Source of the DNA: Burkholderiaceae bacterium
GTDB taxonomy: Bacteria; Pseudomonadota; Gammaproteobacteria; Burkholderiales; Burkholderiaceae_D
Length of the DNA stretch: 64,000 nucleotides
Direction of reading: 5' to 3'
Assembly (NCBI GenBank): GCA_031291325.1
Contig: JARLJG010000066.1
Location: forward strand, 28,208-92,207
In this document: positions 19,877 through 29,633 of the stretch, in pieces
How positions within the stretch are numbered: the first letter of the stretch is position 1
Layout of the letters: every line of letters starts with the position of its first letter
The notes under the pieces: model-generated
The model's database searches: none
What the model saw: only the letters and a program-made list of their open reading frames with translations
Told to the model about the DNA's origin: nothing
Translations under genes and position numbers: made by a program

Positions 19877-21153
19877 ATGTCCAGAAGTTTACAGCAAATA
19901 CATCGCGTGAAGCGTGGCGTCAAGTACGCGATACGCTTGGCGCCGATGCCGTGATTCTGTCGAATCGAACCGTCAACGGCGTGGTTGAGATCCTGGCCCT
20001 GGCGGGCGAGGATATCGCCTCGCTGGCAACGCCCAAGCAAGAGAAAGAGACGCGCCCGGAACCGCCGATTGCCGTGGGCAATGCGCACAATCGCAGACTC
20101 GACAGCGATCAGGCGGCCAGCCTGGCCAGCGCGATGGAGGCGGCGCGGCAGGCGGCGCTGCCGGATGCGGCAAGCGCCACCGAGTTGAACGAGGTGATGT
20201 CCGAGATTCGCTCGATGCGCAGCATGCTGGAAGGGCAATTGGCCGAAATCGCCTGGGGCGGGGCGCAGCAAAAACGCAATCCGGTCATGACGCAGGCGTT
20301 GAAGGAGATGCTGGCGGCGGGTTTCAGCGCAACCCTGGCACGCTACCTGGTCGAAAAGCTTCCTGCCGGCATCAGCGCGGAAGGCGGACTAGCCTGGATC
20401 AAGACCATCCTGGCACGCAATCTGGCGACGGTGAACAATGAAAGCGAAATCCTGGAAAAGGGCGGGGTCTATGCACTGGTCGGGCCGACCGGAGTCGGCA
20501 AGACCACGACTACCGCAAAACTGGCGGCGCGCTGCGTGATGCGGCACGGCCCCGGCAAGCTGGCATTGATCACGACCGACGGCTATCGTATCGGCGGCTA
20601 CGAGCAATTGCGCATCTACGGCAAGATTTTGGGAGTGATGGTGCATTCGGTCAAGGACGAAGCCGACCTGCGCATCGCACTGGACGAACTCAAGAGCAAA
20701 CATACCGTGCTCATCGATACGGTCGGCATGAGCCAGCGCGACAAAATGGTGGCCGAACAAGTGTCGATGCTGTCCGGTTCCGGCACCAAGGTGAAGCGCC
20801 TGTTGTGTCTGGCGGCGACGTCGACCGGCGAAACGCTCAATGAAGTGGTGCGCTCGTATCAGGGCGATGGCCTGGCCGGCGTCATCATGACGAAACTGGA
20901 CGAGGCCGCGACCATCGGCAGTGCACTGGACGTTGTCATTCGACAGAAATTGAATTTATACTATGTTGCAAATGGGCAACGAGTACCGGAAGATTTGCAT
21001 GTGGCCAACCAGCAATACCTGGTCGACCGCGCATTCAAATTAAAGAGGGAAACTGCGCCTTTTCAATACAACGATGACGAATTGCCCTTGGTGGTCGCCA
21101 ATACGGCGCGTAATATGAACGATAAGAATCTGCGCGGGGTGCTTCTTGGCTAG
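19873..21153 (+). CDS. flhF: Flagellar SRP-like GTPase FlhF
   Basis: GPTGVGKTTTTAKLAARC, LITTDGYRIGGYEQL, TKLDEAATIGSALDV. Confidence 0.96.
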   Translation: MNVQKFTANTSREAWRQVRDTLGADAVILSNRTVNGVVEILALAGEDIASLATPKQEKETRPEPPIAVGNAHNRRLDSDQAASLASAMEAARQAALPDAASATELNEVMSEIRSMRSMLEGQLAEIAWGGAQQKRNPVMTQALKEMLAAGFSATLARYLVEKLPAGISAEGGLAWIKTILARNLATVNNESEILEKGGVYALVGPTGVGKTTTTAKLAARCVMRHGPGKLALITTDGYRIGGYEQLRIYGKILGVMVHSVKDEADLRIALDELKSKHTVLIDTVGMSQRDKMVAEQVSMLSGSGTKVKRLLCLAATSTGETLNEVVRSYQGDGLAGVIMTKLDEAATIGSALDVVIRQKLNLYYVANGQRVPEDLHVANQQYLVDRAFKLKRETAPFQYNDDELPLVVANTARNMNDKNLRGVLLG

Positions 21154-21988
21154 TTTCGACTTCGACCAGGCGGAGGGTTTGCGGCGCATGCTGGCCGGGC
21201 CCAAGCCGCGCGTCTTCACTTTTTTATCGGCCACGCCGGACGATGAAAAAAGCGCGATGCTGTCCAATCTTGGCGCGTCCTTGGTGCGGGCCGGCAATCA
21301 TGTGACATTGGTCGATGCGCGCTCCGGCTCGCACGGTATCTGCGCGCGGCTGGAACTGCCGCACGCGGGCACGCTGCTCGACGTGGCTTGCCAGCAGCGT
21401 GCGTTAAGCGACGTGATTCATCCAATGCCGCAAGGGTTCAGTGTTGCCATGTTGACGCGCGGCGGTCGGCGCGATGCCGAAGAATTGGCCGAAGCAGCAA
21501 AAGCGCGGCGTCTTGCCAACATCTTTGATTTGATGGCGCGCCAAGCTGATATCCTATTGGTCGACGGCGAGTTGGACGCCGCCGATGCGTTGCCGCTTGC
21601 GTCGCTGGTCAACGGCGAAATCGTGGTGCAGGTCTCGACCGGCGCCAGTTCGATCAAGGCCGCATATTCGATCGTGAAACGGCTCAACGCGCAACTGGGG
21701 CGTCGCCCATTTGGCATACTTGTGACCGGAGCAACTGACCAGGAGGCGCAAGTAGTGTACGATAATATGGCTAAGGCATCGAATCGCTATTTGGCCGTGC
21801 AATTGAACTGGCTCGGTTCGGTGCCGGAAGACGAACATGTCAGACGTGCCGCCCGCCTGGGGCGGTCGGTGGTGGATGCCTTTCCTTTGGCGGGAGCGTC
21901 GGTTGCGTTCCGACGCCTCGCCGGGCGGGTGGCTGGTCCTGAAGTGATGCTTGGAATGGGTGCCATGCATGCCGTCGGTGCTAACTAG
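21146..21988 (+). CDS. flhG: FlhG/FleN-type MinD-like protein with degenerate Walker A
   Basis: FDQAEGLRRML N-terminus (DQAxxLR), synteny flhF-flhG-fliA; ParA-like fold, but P-loop reads SATPDDEKSAMLSNLG. Confidence 0.88.
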   Translation: MASFDFDQAEGLRRMLAGPKPRVFTFLSATPDDEKSAMLSNLGASLVRAGNHVTLVDARSGSHGICARLELPHAGTLLDVACQQRALSDVIHPMPQGFSVAMLTRGGRRDAEELAEAAKARRLANIFDLMARQADILLVDGELDAADALPLASLVNGEIVVQVSTGASSIKAAYSIVKRLNAQLGRRPFGILVTGATDQEAQVVYDNMAKASNRYLAVQLNWLGSVPEDEHVRRAARLGRSVVDAFPLAGASVAFRRLAGRVAGPEVMLGMGAMHAVGAN

Positions 21989-22000
21989 GTGATTTGATTT

Positions 22001-22738
22001 ATGTATACCGCAGAAGGGAAGGCCGACAAGAACCAATTGCTGGTGGAGCATGCTCCGCTGGTCAAGCGCCTTGCCCATCAATTGAAGGCCAAATTGCCAC
22101 CCAGCGTCGAAGTGGACGATTTGATCCAGGCCGGGATGATCGGCCTGCTGGACGCGGTCAGCCGCTACGAAGAGACGCACGGCGCGCAATTTGAAACCTA
22201 CGCGGTGCAGCGCATACGCGGCGCCATGCTCGACGAGTTGCGCAGCAGCGATTGGCTGCCGCGCAGCATGCGGCAAAATATGCGCAAGATCGAAACGGCG
22301 ATGAGCGCGTTACAGCAAAAGCTGGGACGCCCGCCGAACGAAAGCGAAGTGGCCAAGCAACTCAAATTGTCGCTGGCCGACTACCAGGATTTGCTGACCG
22401 ACGGCGGCGGGCACCAACTGGTGTATTACGAAGATTTCCACGATGGCGACGGCAACGGCAATGAACACTTTCTCGACCGCTATTGCGCCGACGAGGGCGA
22501 AGATCCGCTGCAAACCCTGATGAATACCGGCTTTCGGGCCGCCTTGGTCGAAGCGATCAACACCTTGCCTGAGCGAGAAAAGATTTTGATGGGCCTCTAC
22601 TACGAACAGGAAATGAACTTGAAGGAGATCGGCGCCGTGATGGGGGTCTCCGAATCGCGCGTCTGCCAGTTGCATAGCCAGGCCATCGCGCGGCTGCGTT
22701 CAACCCTCAGGGAAAAAGCGTGGACTGGGGTAGCGTAG
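22001..22738 (+). CDS. fliA: RNA polymerase sigma-28 factor FliA
   Basis: HAPLVKRLAHQLKAKLPPSVEVDDLIQAGMIGLLDAVSRYE; region 4 ESRVCQLHSQAIARLR. Confidence 0.97.
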   Translation: MYTAEGKADKNQLLVEHAPLVKRLAHQLKAKLPPSVEVDDLIQAGMIGLLDAVSRYEETHGAQFETYAVQRIRGAMLDELRSSDWLPRSMRQNMRKIETAMSALQQKLGRPPNESEVAKQLKLSLADYQDLLTDGGGHQLVYYEDFHDGDGNGNEHFLDRYCADEGEDPLQTLMNTGFRAALVEAINTLPEREKILMGLYYEQEMNLKEIGAVMGVSESRVCQLHSQAIARLRSTLREKAWTGVA

Positions 22739-23454
22739 CGGGGCTGCTCCTTGCGCTGGCCGGCATTGTTGTCGGTCAGGCCTTGGAAGGCGGCGAGTTG
22801 AGCTCGCTGATTCAACCCGCCGCTTTTATCATTGTGGTCGTCGGGACGCTGGGCGCGGTGCTCTTGCAAAGCGGGTTGTCGCTATTCCTGCGCGGCGTGC
22901 GCATGGGATTATGGGTTTTCCTGCCGCCGTCTGACCGCCTGCGCGACATCAAGCGCGATGTCGTCAGTTGGAGCGTGACAGCGCGCCGCGAAGGCTTGCT
23001 CAGCCTGGAGCGTCAGCTGGATTCCGTGCGCGACCCCTATGTTGCCAAGGGCTTGCGTCTGATCGTCGACGGCGTCGACCCGTTCAAGTTGCGCGAAATC
23101 CTGGATGTCGAAATATCCGACTTTGAAAGCCGGCAGCGCCTGGCGGTGAAAGTGTGGGAGTCGGCCGGCGGTTATTCCCCGACGGTGGGGATCTTGGGCG
23201 CCGTCCTGGGCTTGATCCATGTGATGGAAAATTTGTCCGACCCGAGCCGGCTGGGCAGCGGGATCGCAGTTGCATTCGTCGCCACCATTTACGGTGTCGG
23301 CTTGGCAAATCTGGTGTTTTTGCCGATCGGAGCCAAGCTCCGATCGATGGTGAACCGTGAAATTGTGAAACGCGAGATGATCGCCGACGTGTTTTGCGCC
23401 ATTGCGACCGGCGAGAATCCGCGCATCATCGAAGAACGCATGACGACTTATTGA
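22720..23454 (+). CDS. motC: MotA-like stator protein MotC
   Basis: MDWGSVAGLLLALAGIVVGQALEGGELSSLIQPAAFIIVVVGTLGAVLLQ; overlaps the fliA 3' end. Confidence 0.92.
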   Translation: MDWGSVAGLLLALAGIVVGQALEGGELSSLIQPAAFIIVVVGTLGAVLLQSGLSLFLRGVRMGLWVFLPPSDRLRDIKRDVVSWSVTARREGLLSLERQLDSVRDPYVAKGLRLIVDGVDPFKLREILDVEISDFESRQRLAVKVWESAGGYSPTVGILGAVLGLIHVMENLSDPSRLGSGIAVAFVATIYGVGLANLVFLPIGAKLRSMVNREIVKREMIADVFCAIATGENPRIIEERMTTY

Positions 23455-23532
23455 CCGGCAGGCGGCGGCCACGGTTTTTGGATGGTTGTTTCCGACTGAT
23501 GTCCGACATTCCGACGACAAGAGAACGCACGA

Positions 23533-25275
23533 ATGATTACACAATTGACCCTGCGAAATTTTAAGAGTGTTGGCGAACAGGTCTATGATTTTACTCAGTT
23601 CGACCTATTGGTTGGCCGAAACAACAGCGGCAAGAGCACAGTCCTGCAGTCGCTGGCAATCTGGCAATTTTGTGTGGACGAATTTCATCGATCAAAACGT
23701 AGTGGTTCCAAAGGAATCCAAGTTGTGTTACCAAATTTCACGGCATTGCCGGTTCCGGAATTCAACTTGCTTTGGAAAGACAGAACGGATCGTCACTGGC
23801 CTGTGGTCAATGGTGCCAAGAAGCAGGAATATATTCTAATTAGTATTAACGTGGTGTGGCGGCGAGAGTCCGGCGAGACTGATTCGTTTGGGGTTGAACT
23901 ACGCTATCACTCGCCGCAAACCATTTATGCCATTCCCAGCGATGGATGGGCGAAGTTTCGTGAATGTGAAAAACAGGATGACTTACCGAGAATTGCTTAT
24001 GTGCCGCCATTTTCTGGATTGGAACCTACGGAGAAGTGGTTAGATATTTCCCCGATCCGGCAGCAAGTGGGTAAAAGTCAACCTGGTAGCGTACTGCGCA
24101 ATTTGCTGTTATGGGTATGTCCTTCGCCAGTTCGTGGAAAGGATGGACGGATAAGTAAAGGATATACTCCGCCAGCTGATTGGAAAGAGTTGGCTGACAT
24201 TATTGAGCGTTGGTTTTCGGTTACGATTCACGAGCCGAAATATGAATCGGCCAAGGATGTCTACATCACCGTAGAGTACCATCACAGGGACAAGGACTAT
24301 GACATTATTTCAGCGGGGAGCGGCTTTCATCAAACATTGACCCTGCTGGCATTTTTGTATGGCTATAAGCCCACAACTATATTGTTGGATGAGCCGGACG
24401 CACACCTCCATGTAAATTTGCAACGCGAAATTCTGGATTACTTCAAGAAGAAGTCTCTTGAGCGGAACATTCAGTTTCTGATTGCTACGCACGCAGAGGA
24501 ATTCGCGCGCGGTGTCGATGCCAGCCAGATCGTGTCCTTGTTAGGCCAAGTACCAAAACGCATTCAGTCTTCCCCCGATGTACTTAGGGCAATGGCTGAC
24601 GTTTCCAACGAGGAGATTACGCGGCTAATGGCGTCGCCTTATATTCTTTACGTTGAGGGCGAGGACGACGAGCGCATTTTGCGTGCTTGGGCAGAGCAAT
24701 GCAACGCACAGGTCGCGTTGGACAAGTTTTGCTTCAAAACAATGGGTGGCGGCAACAAGAAGGATATGAAGGATAGGGCTGACGGACACTTCGGGGGATT
24801 GCAACAGATCATACCAAAAGTATCGAGATTGATACTTTTCGACTACGATGGCGACGCAGCGTGGCATCCTTCAGTTGACAACCCAGCCGTGGCCGAGTGG
24901 ACACGCAAGAATATTGAAAACTATCTGCTTGTGCCCGATGCATGGAAAAGAGCGGCGGCACGGAAATTGCTTTGTGGTGAGGACGATCTGTTTGCGGTGC
25001 AGGTTCTTCGCATGATCGATGAGTTTTTTATCGGAGAGAACTTAACTTTGCCGCCAGGGAAAACTTGGCGGAATGTAACGGCGAATGTATTCAGCGTTGT
25101 AGATGGTAAGCGGATTTTATTCTCAGGTGACAATTCATTATTCCAACAACTACAAAGTGGAAATCCGTCAGTTAAGCTTATTCGTAATGAGATCGCAATG
25201 AGCATGATTGCGGATGAAATTCATGAGGATGTGCATAAGTTCATTGGCAAGGTGATTGCGTTGGTAGGGAGTTAG
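23533..25275 (+). CDS. OLD-family ATP-dependent endonuclease-like protein (SMC/ABC-type ATPase + TOPRIM)
   Basis: Walker A VGRNNSGKST, Walker B TTILLDEPDAHLH, H-loop IATHAEEF; C-terminal TOPRIM-like ILYVEGEDDERIL and LILFDYDGD. Sequence looks more A+T-rich than flanking genes. Confidence 0.85.
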   Translation: MITQLTLRNFKSVGEQVYDFTQFDLLVGRNNSGKSTVLQSLAIWQFCVDEFHRSKRSGSKGIQVVLPNFTALPVPEFNLLWKDRTDRHWPVVNGAKKQEYILISINVVWRRESGETDSFGVELRYHSPQTIYAIPSDGWAKFRECEKQDDLPRIAYVPPFSGLEPTEKWLDISPIRQQVGKSQPGSVLRNLLLWVCPSPVRGKDGRISKGYTPPADWKELADIIERWFSVTIHEPKYESAKDVYITVEYHHRDKDYDIISAGSGFHQTLTLLAFLYGYKPTTILLDEPDAHLHVNLQREILDYFKKKSLERNIQFLIATHAEEFARGVDASQIVSLLGQVPKRIQSSPDVLRAMADVSNEEITRLMASPYILYVEGEDDERILRAWAEQCNAQVALDKFCFKTMGGGNKKDMKDRADGHFGGLQQIIPKVSRLILFDYDGDAAWHPSVDNPAVAEWTRKNIENYLLVPDAWKRAAARKLLCGEDDLFAVQVLRMIDEFFIGENLTLPPGKTWRNVTANVFSVVDGKRILFSGDNSLFQQLQSGNPSVKLIRNEIAMSMIADEIHEDVHKFIGKVIALVGS

Positions 25276-25319
25276 TAACTAACCTTTCCTAGATACAGGT
25301 ATTTCGCTGGCAGACGAAT

Positions 25320-26099
25320 ATGGCAAGAAGAAAAAGCGAAGAAGAACACGATAACCACGAACGATGGATGGTGTCGTACGCCGATTTCATCACCTTGCTG
25401 TTCGCTTTTTTCGTTGTCATGTACGCGATTTCCTCGGTCAACACCGGAAAATATCGGGTCTTGTCGGATGCTCTAGGCAGCGCTTTTGGTCGGGCGCCGG
25501 TCCTGTTGACCAACAACTCGAAAATGGGACTCGTGATCGGCGGGCAGCAGAAATCGTTCGTGAACCAGAAGCGCGAAAATGCGGTGCGGCGCGAGAAAGA
25601 GCAACTCACCGATATGGCTCGTGACATACAAAGGGCGCTCGCGCCGCTGGTCAAACAGGGCAAGGTGCATGTCACGCAGAGCAGTCGCGGCATCAATGTC
25701 GAGATCAACGCCAGCGTATTGTTTGCCACTGGCGAAGCCAAGTTGACCAACGACTCCGGGCAGGCGCTGCGTGCGGTGGCGACCGTGCTGAAAAATGACA
25801 AGCATGCGTTGCAAGTGGAAGGCTACACCGACAACGTGCCGATCGCCACGCCGTTTTTTGCGTCCAATTGGGAACTCTCGGCGGCGCGTGCCAGCGCGGT
25901 GGTCAGGCTATTGGTCGATGCCGGAATCGACGCCGGGCGATTGACTGCAGTCGGGCATGGGGCCAACGATCCGGTCGGGCCGAACGACACGCCGGAAGGA
26001 CGTTCGCGCAATCGGCGCGTCGAAGTGATGATTTTGTCCGGCGTGCCCGATGCAGCCAAGGAAGTGCCGGTCCCGGTGGATGCCGCCAAGAATCCTTGA
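25320..26099 (+). CDS. motD: MotB-like stator protein MotD
   Basis: EEHDNHERWMVSYADFITLLFAFFVVMYAISSVNTGKY; OmpA-like domain VEGYTDNVPI...RSRNRRVEVMI. Confidence 0.94.
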   Translation: MARRKSEEEHDNHERWMVSYADFITLLFAFFVVMYAISSVNTGKYRVLSDALGSAFGRAPVLLTNNSKMGLVIGGQQKSFVNQKRENAVRREKEQLTDMARDIQRALAPLVKQGKVHVTQSSRGINVEINASVLFATGEAKLTNDSGQALRAVATVLKNDKHALQVEGYTDNVPIATPFFASNWELSAARASAVVRLLVDAGIDAGRLTAVGHGANDPVGPNDTPEGRSRNRRVEVMILSGVPDAAKEVPVPVDAAKNP

Positions 26100-26106
26100 G
26101 TTCAGC

Positions 26107-26580
26107 TCAGCCTACCACCAGTCCGCGCGAGCGGATGGTTGCGGTCGATTGGCCATTTGGACCGTAGAAACTGTTGCTGCGGCCGCCTTGCAATACATTC
26201 AGCGCTTTTTGATTGCGCGCCATGTGCTTGGTAATCAGCAAACCATTTGTGTTGTTGAGTGATTTTGCCGAGCGCGCCAGTTTCAGCAGTTCTTGCCAGC
26301 TGTTGGCGGCATCGCCATGAGACGCTGCGCTTTCCAGCCACTCTCGCATGCCGCCTTCCTTCGGCGCAAAGCCTGCGTTCGCCAAATTCCGGTAGCGTCG
26401 GTTCGTCAGTTCCGACATGTGAGAAGCAGCTCTTGCCTTTTCTCCGGTAACCGCCATCAACCCTTCGATATCCGCCTTGATCAAATGCGCCTGTTCCTGC
26501 TTGAGCAGCTCGATCAGTTGCTGGGCCAGTTGGTATTCCTCTTTCAAGGTTGCCGCAGGGGTGGCGGATTCGACGGTCAT
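26107..26580 (-). CDS. flgN: Flagellar export chaperone FlgN
   Basis: Helical 157-aa protein in a flgN-flgM-flgA cluster; EYQLAQQLIELLKQEQAHLIKADIEGLMAVTGEKA. Confidence 0.9.
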   Translation of the reverse strand: MTVESATPAATLKEEYQLAQQLIELLKQEQAHLIKADIEGLMAVTGEKARAASHMSELTNRRYRNLANAGFAPKEGGMREWLESAASHGDAANSWQELLKLARSAKSLNNTNGLLITKHMARNQKALNVLQGGRSNSFYGPNGQSTATIRSRGLVVG

Positions 26581-26584
26581 ATTA

Positions 26585-26884
26585 TTATGCAGTCTGGGTT
26601 TGCAATAGATCTGTTACGTTATTGATAAGTCCATTGGCCACTTTTTCCGGGTTTACCTGGAACTGTCCGCCGGCAATGGCTGCCTTGATTTCGTCGACTT
26701 TATTGGCGTCGAATACGCTGCTCGTGGCGACCTGTCCCTCCAAGCCTTGCAACTGGGACGAACGATGCACGTTATCAGACGAAACACTAGTCGTGCTGGC
26801 TTTGCTTACGCCTTTACCCGCTCGCGTTTGCGTTGAAGTAACGCCCAAGCTTCCGGTTTTCTTGATTGAGTCATCAATTTTCAC
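26585..26884 (-). CDS. flgM: Anti-sigma-28 factor FlgM
   Basis: 99 aa; KVDEIKAAIAGGQFQVNPEKVANGLINNVTDLL. Confidence 0.95.
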   Translation of the reverse strand: MKIDDSIKKTGSLGVTSTQTRAGKGVSKASTTSVSSDNVHRSSQLQGLEGQVATSSVFDANKVDEIKAAIAGGQFQVNPEKVANGLINNVTDLLQTQTA

Positions 26885-26987
26885 GACTTCGTCCTCATCC
26901 GTTTATCTGTTCAATGGTATTGCCCTGATTCTGTTACGGCAGAATACCACTTAACTTTAGCCCGGATTTGCGTTGCTTGCTTGTCTT

Positions 26988-27692
26988 TTAATAGGTTACT
27001 TCTAAAGTGCCGCCCATTTTCGCGATACCGCTGACAATCTGACCGCCCGCCGTCTTCGCTTGAACCAGTTGGCCATCCATTGCATTGGCCAAGGCACGCC
27101 CTTCGGCGGATACTCGAAATCCTTCGCCGGATGATATCAGGCGCACGATCTGCCCTTGCTGCACGGCTTGTTGGATACGCAGCGAGTCCAGGCGCAGCGG
27201 CACGCCTGCGGGCAACGATCGGGCGGCGCTATAGCCGATTGCATGCGACAAATCGGTTATGACGCCAGCCGGAAGCGTGGTCAGATCGCCGCGCACGACG
27301 GCCACATCGTGCTCGCCGATGACTTGGCCTTGCACCAGAGGGGCGATGGCGGCAACGTAGTCGCCGACCACGTGGATGGTAGCCGGAATATACACAGTCC
27401 AATGCGATGGTTCGCTGCAACGCACACCCACGGTAGTTTTACCCCAGGCCTTATTGCCGCTCGGCAAGAATGGCTCCAGGGTGGGGCAGCTTGGCAGATA
27501 TAAGTGGGCATCGACGTTGCCGACACTTATGCTGATCTCGCCTGGAATACCGCCCGATTGAATGAGTAAAAATTGCTCGACGGCAATTCGCATCGCGCCG
27601 GCATCCTGGCGCGGCGCAAGCTCGGTTGCGCGTGCAGCGCCGGCAAGCGCCAGCCAAACCAACAAGTGCACGGTAATTTTAAGCATTTTCAT
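26988..27692 (-). CDS. flgA: Flagellar basal body P-ring formation chaperone FlgA
   Basis: Signal peptide; SAF-like region; C-terminal GQIVRLISSGEGFRVSAEGRALANAMDGQLVQAKTAGGQIVSGIA. Confidence 0.95.
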   Translation of the reverse strand: MKMLKITVHLLVWLALAGAARATELAPRQDAGAMRIAVEQFLLIQSGGIPGEISISVGNVDAHLYLPSCPTLEPFLPSGNKAWGKTTVGVRCSEPSHWTVYIPATIHVVGDYVAAIAPLVQGQVIGEHDVAVVRGDLTTLPAGVITDLSHAIGYSAARSLPAGVPLRLDSLRIQQAVQQGQIVRLISSGEGFRVSAEGRALANAMDGQLVQAKTAGGQIVSGIAKMGGTLEVTY

Positions 27693-27832
27693 CGCAGACG
27701 ATAAATTGGACCCATGCCATATGTTACCCAGAGCAGAACTAAGTTAAGCGCGGAATAGACCTGCGTTTTATTGTCTTATCAGTCGATCGTGCGTTCGTGC
27801 ACTGAGTATGATCGAGGCTATACAAATCCATG

Positions 27833-27955
27833 AGGACATCTCTGAAAATCTACTGCGCGGGCCAATTTTGGGTCTGCGATGCTCACTGTACAGTCGTACA
27901 GTTCCGCTTCTCGACCCGAACTTGGGCCGCTCGCTACGATTTTTAAAGATGTCTA
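27833..27955. repeat. Long imperfect palindromic intergenic repeat, copy B (flgA-flgB)
   Basis: GGACATCTCTGAAAATC...CACTGTACAGTCGTACAGT...GATTTTTAAAGATGTCT; centre ACTGTAC-AGTC-GTACAGT. Confidence 0.75.
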
Positions 27956-28008
27956 GAAGCAATTTGCGCTATGGCCTATACGACTATTCGACTGATGTGG
28001 GAGCTGAC

Positions 28009-28428
28009 ATGAGCGGAGTGCTAGACGATTACCTGCGCGTCAACGAGACCGCAGTCAATCTGCGCGCCCAACGCCAGCAATTGCTGGCGTCGAATATCGC
28101 CAACGCCGATACGCCGAACTACAAGGCGCGCGACATCGATTTTAGCAAGTCTTTGCAATCGGCACTAGAGCGCAGCGATACGTCCGCGACGGCGTTGAAG
28201 AAGACCGATCCCGCGCATTTGGACGCCAATGCCACGGTCGACGGCTCCAAAGGAAGCGACGGCGCGACGATCCTCTACCGGACCTCGGTGCAACCCAATG
28301 CCGATGGCAATACCGTCGATATGGATGTTGAGCGCAATCAGTTTTCCGATAACGCGGTGCACTACGAAGCCGGTTTGACCCTGATCACGTCGCAGATCAA
28401 GGATATGCTGGCAGTTCTCCAGAGTTAA
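28009..28428 (+). CDS. flgB: Flagellar basal body rod protein FlgB
   Basis: [28 protein letters not shown]; start at [10 protein letters not shown]. Confidence 0.96.
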   Translation: MSGVLDDYLRVNETAVNLRAQRQQLLASNIANADTPNYKARDIDFSKSLQSALERSDTSATALKKTDPAHLDANATVDGSKGSDGATILYRTSVQPNADGNTVDMDVERNQFSDNAVHYEAGLTLITSQIKDMLAVLQS

Positions 28429-28433
28429 ACGCC

Positions 28434-28838
28434 ATGTCGCTATTTAATATATTCAATGTCTCCGGTTCCGCGATGAGTGCACAATCGCAGCGGCTTAACG
28501 CCACTGCCAGCAATATCGCCAATGCCGACAGCGCGAGCGGCCCCGATGGGCAGGTTTATCGCGCCAAGCAAGTCGTATTCAGCGCCGTGCCGATGGGCGA
28601 TGCAGAATCGAACGGCGTCGCGGTGCAGCAGGTTGTGGAAGATTCCTCAGCGCCTAAAATGGTCTATAACCCGTCGCATCCGCTGGCCGACGCCAACGGC
28701 TACGTGGCGATGCCGAATGTCAACGTGGTCGAGGAGATGGTGAACATGATTTCGGCGTCCCGTTCGTATCAAACCAATGTCGACACGATGAATGCGGCCA
28801 AGTCGATGCTGTTGAAAACCTTAACCATTGGCCAATGA
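28434..28838 (+). CDS. flgC: Flagellar basal body rod protein FlgC
   Basis: [33 protein letters not shown]...[36 protein letters not shown]. Confidence 0.97.
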   Translation: MSLFNIFNVSGSAMSAQSQRLNATASNIANADSASGPDGQVYRAKQVVFSAVPMGDAESNGVAVQQVVEDSSAPKMVYNPSHPLADANGYVAMPNVNVVEEMVNMISASRSYQTNVDTMNAAKSMLLKTLTIGQ

Positions 28839-28910
28839 GCGATTGCCCTTTTGAGAACCTGTTATCGGCGCCTGACATGATCGAGCCGCTTACCACGCAA
28901 GGAGATTGAA

Positions 28911-29594
28911 ATGACCACGAGTACCAACAACACAGTGTCCGCGAGCTTGCTTGCCGCGATGAATGGAACGTCGAGCACATCGTCGAGCTCCACTTCCAGC
29001 GCCACGGCGGCGCAAAATCAATTCATGACTTTGCTGGTTACGCAGATGGAAAATCAGGATCCGCTGAACCCGATGGATAACTCGCAAATGACTAGCCAGC
29101 TTGCACAGTTGTCGACTGTCAGCGGCATCGATACGCTCAACACGACGCTGACGTCATTGTTGAGCAGCTATCAATCCAGCCAGACTTTGCAGGCGACCTC
29201 GATGATCGGACAAAACGTGCTGGTTCCGGGCAACACCATGACGCTGGCAAGCGGCAGCGCCGCGTTCGGCGTGAATGTGACGACGGCGTCGACCGACGTG
29301 ACGGTGACAATCAAGGATTCTACGGGGCAAACGGTCGATAAGATGGATTTGGGAGCGCAATCGGTCGGCACCGTTCCGCTGGCGTGGGACGGCACCACAT
29401 CGTCGGGGGCGACGGCGGCGGCCGGCCAATATACGTTCTCGGTGACGGCGACTTCGGACGGAAAAACAACTTCGGGCGCGACCGGATTGGCATATGGCGC
29501 GGTGTCGAGTGTCAGCTCCGGCTCTTCCGGTGTGACGCTCAACGTCGCCAATGTCGGCTCGGTGCCTCTGGCGAACGTCGTCCGCATATATTGA
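28911..29594 (+). CDS. flgD: Flagellar hook capping protein FlgD
   Basis: NQFMTLLVTQMENQDPLNPMDNSQMTSQLAQLSTVSGI. Confidence 0.96.
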   Translation: MTTSTNNTVSASLLAAMNGTSSTSSSSTSSATAAQNQFMTLLVTQMENQDPLNPMDNSQMTSQLAQLSTVSGIDTLNTTLTSLLSSYQSSQTLQATSMIGQNVLVPGNTMTLASGSAAFGVNVTTASTDVTVTIKDSTGQTVDKMDLGAQSVGTVPLAWDGTTSSGATAAAGQYTFSVTATSDGKTTSGATGLAYGAVSSVSSGSSGVTLNVANVGSVPLANVVRIY

Positions 29595-29633
29595 TAACCC
29601 ACGCGCCTAACGGTCTGCAAAAAGGAGAAAATC

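Noticed and set aside
23455-25319. Gabija-type two-gene system
   Set aside because: No UvrD-like helicase gene beside the OLD-like gene; the next gene is motD.
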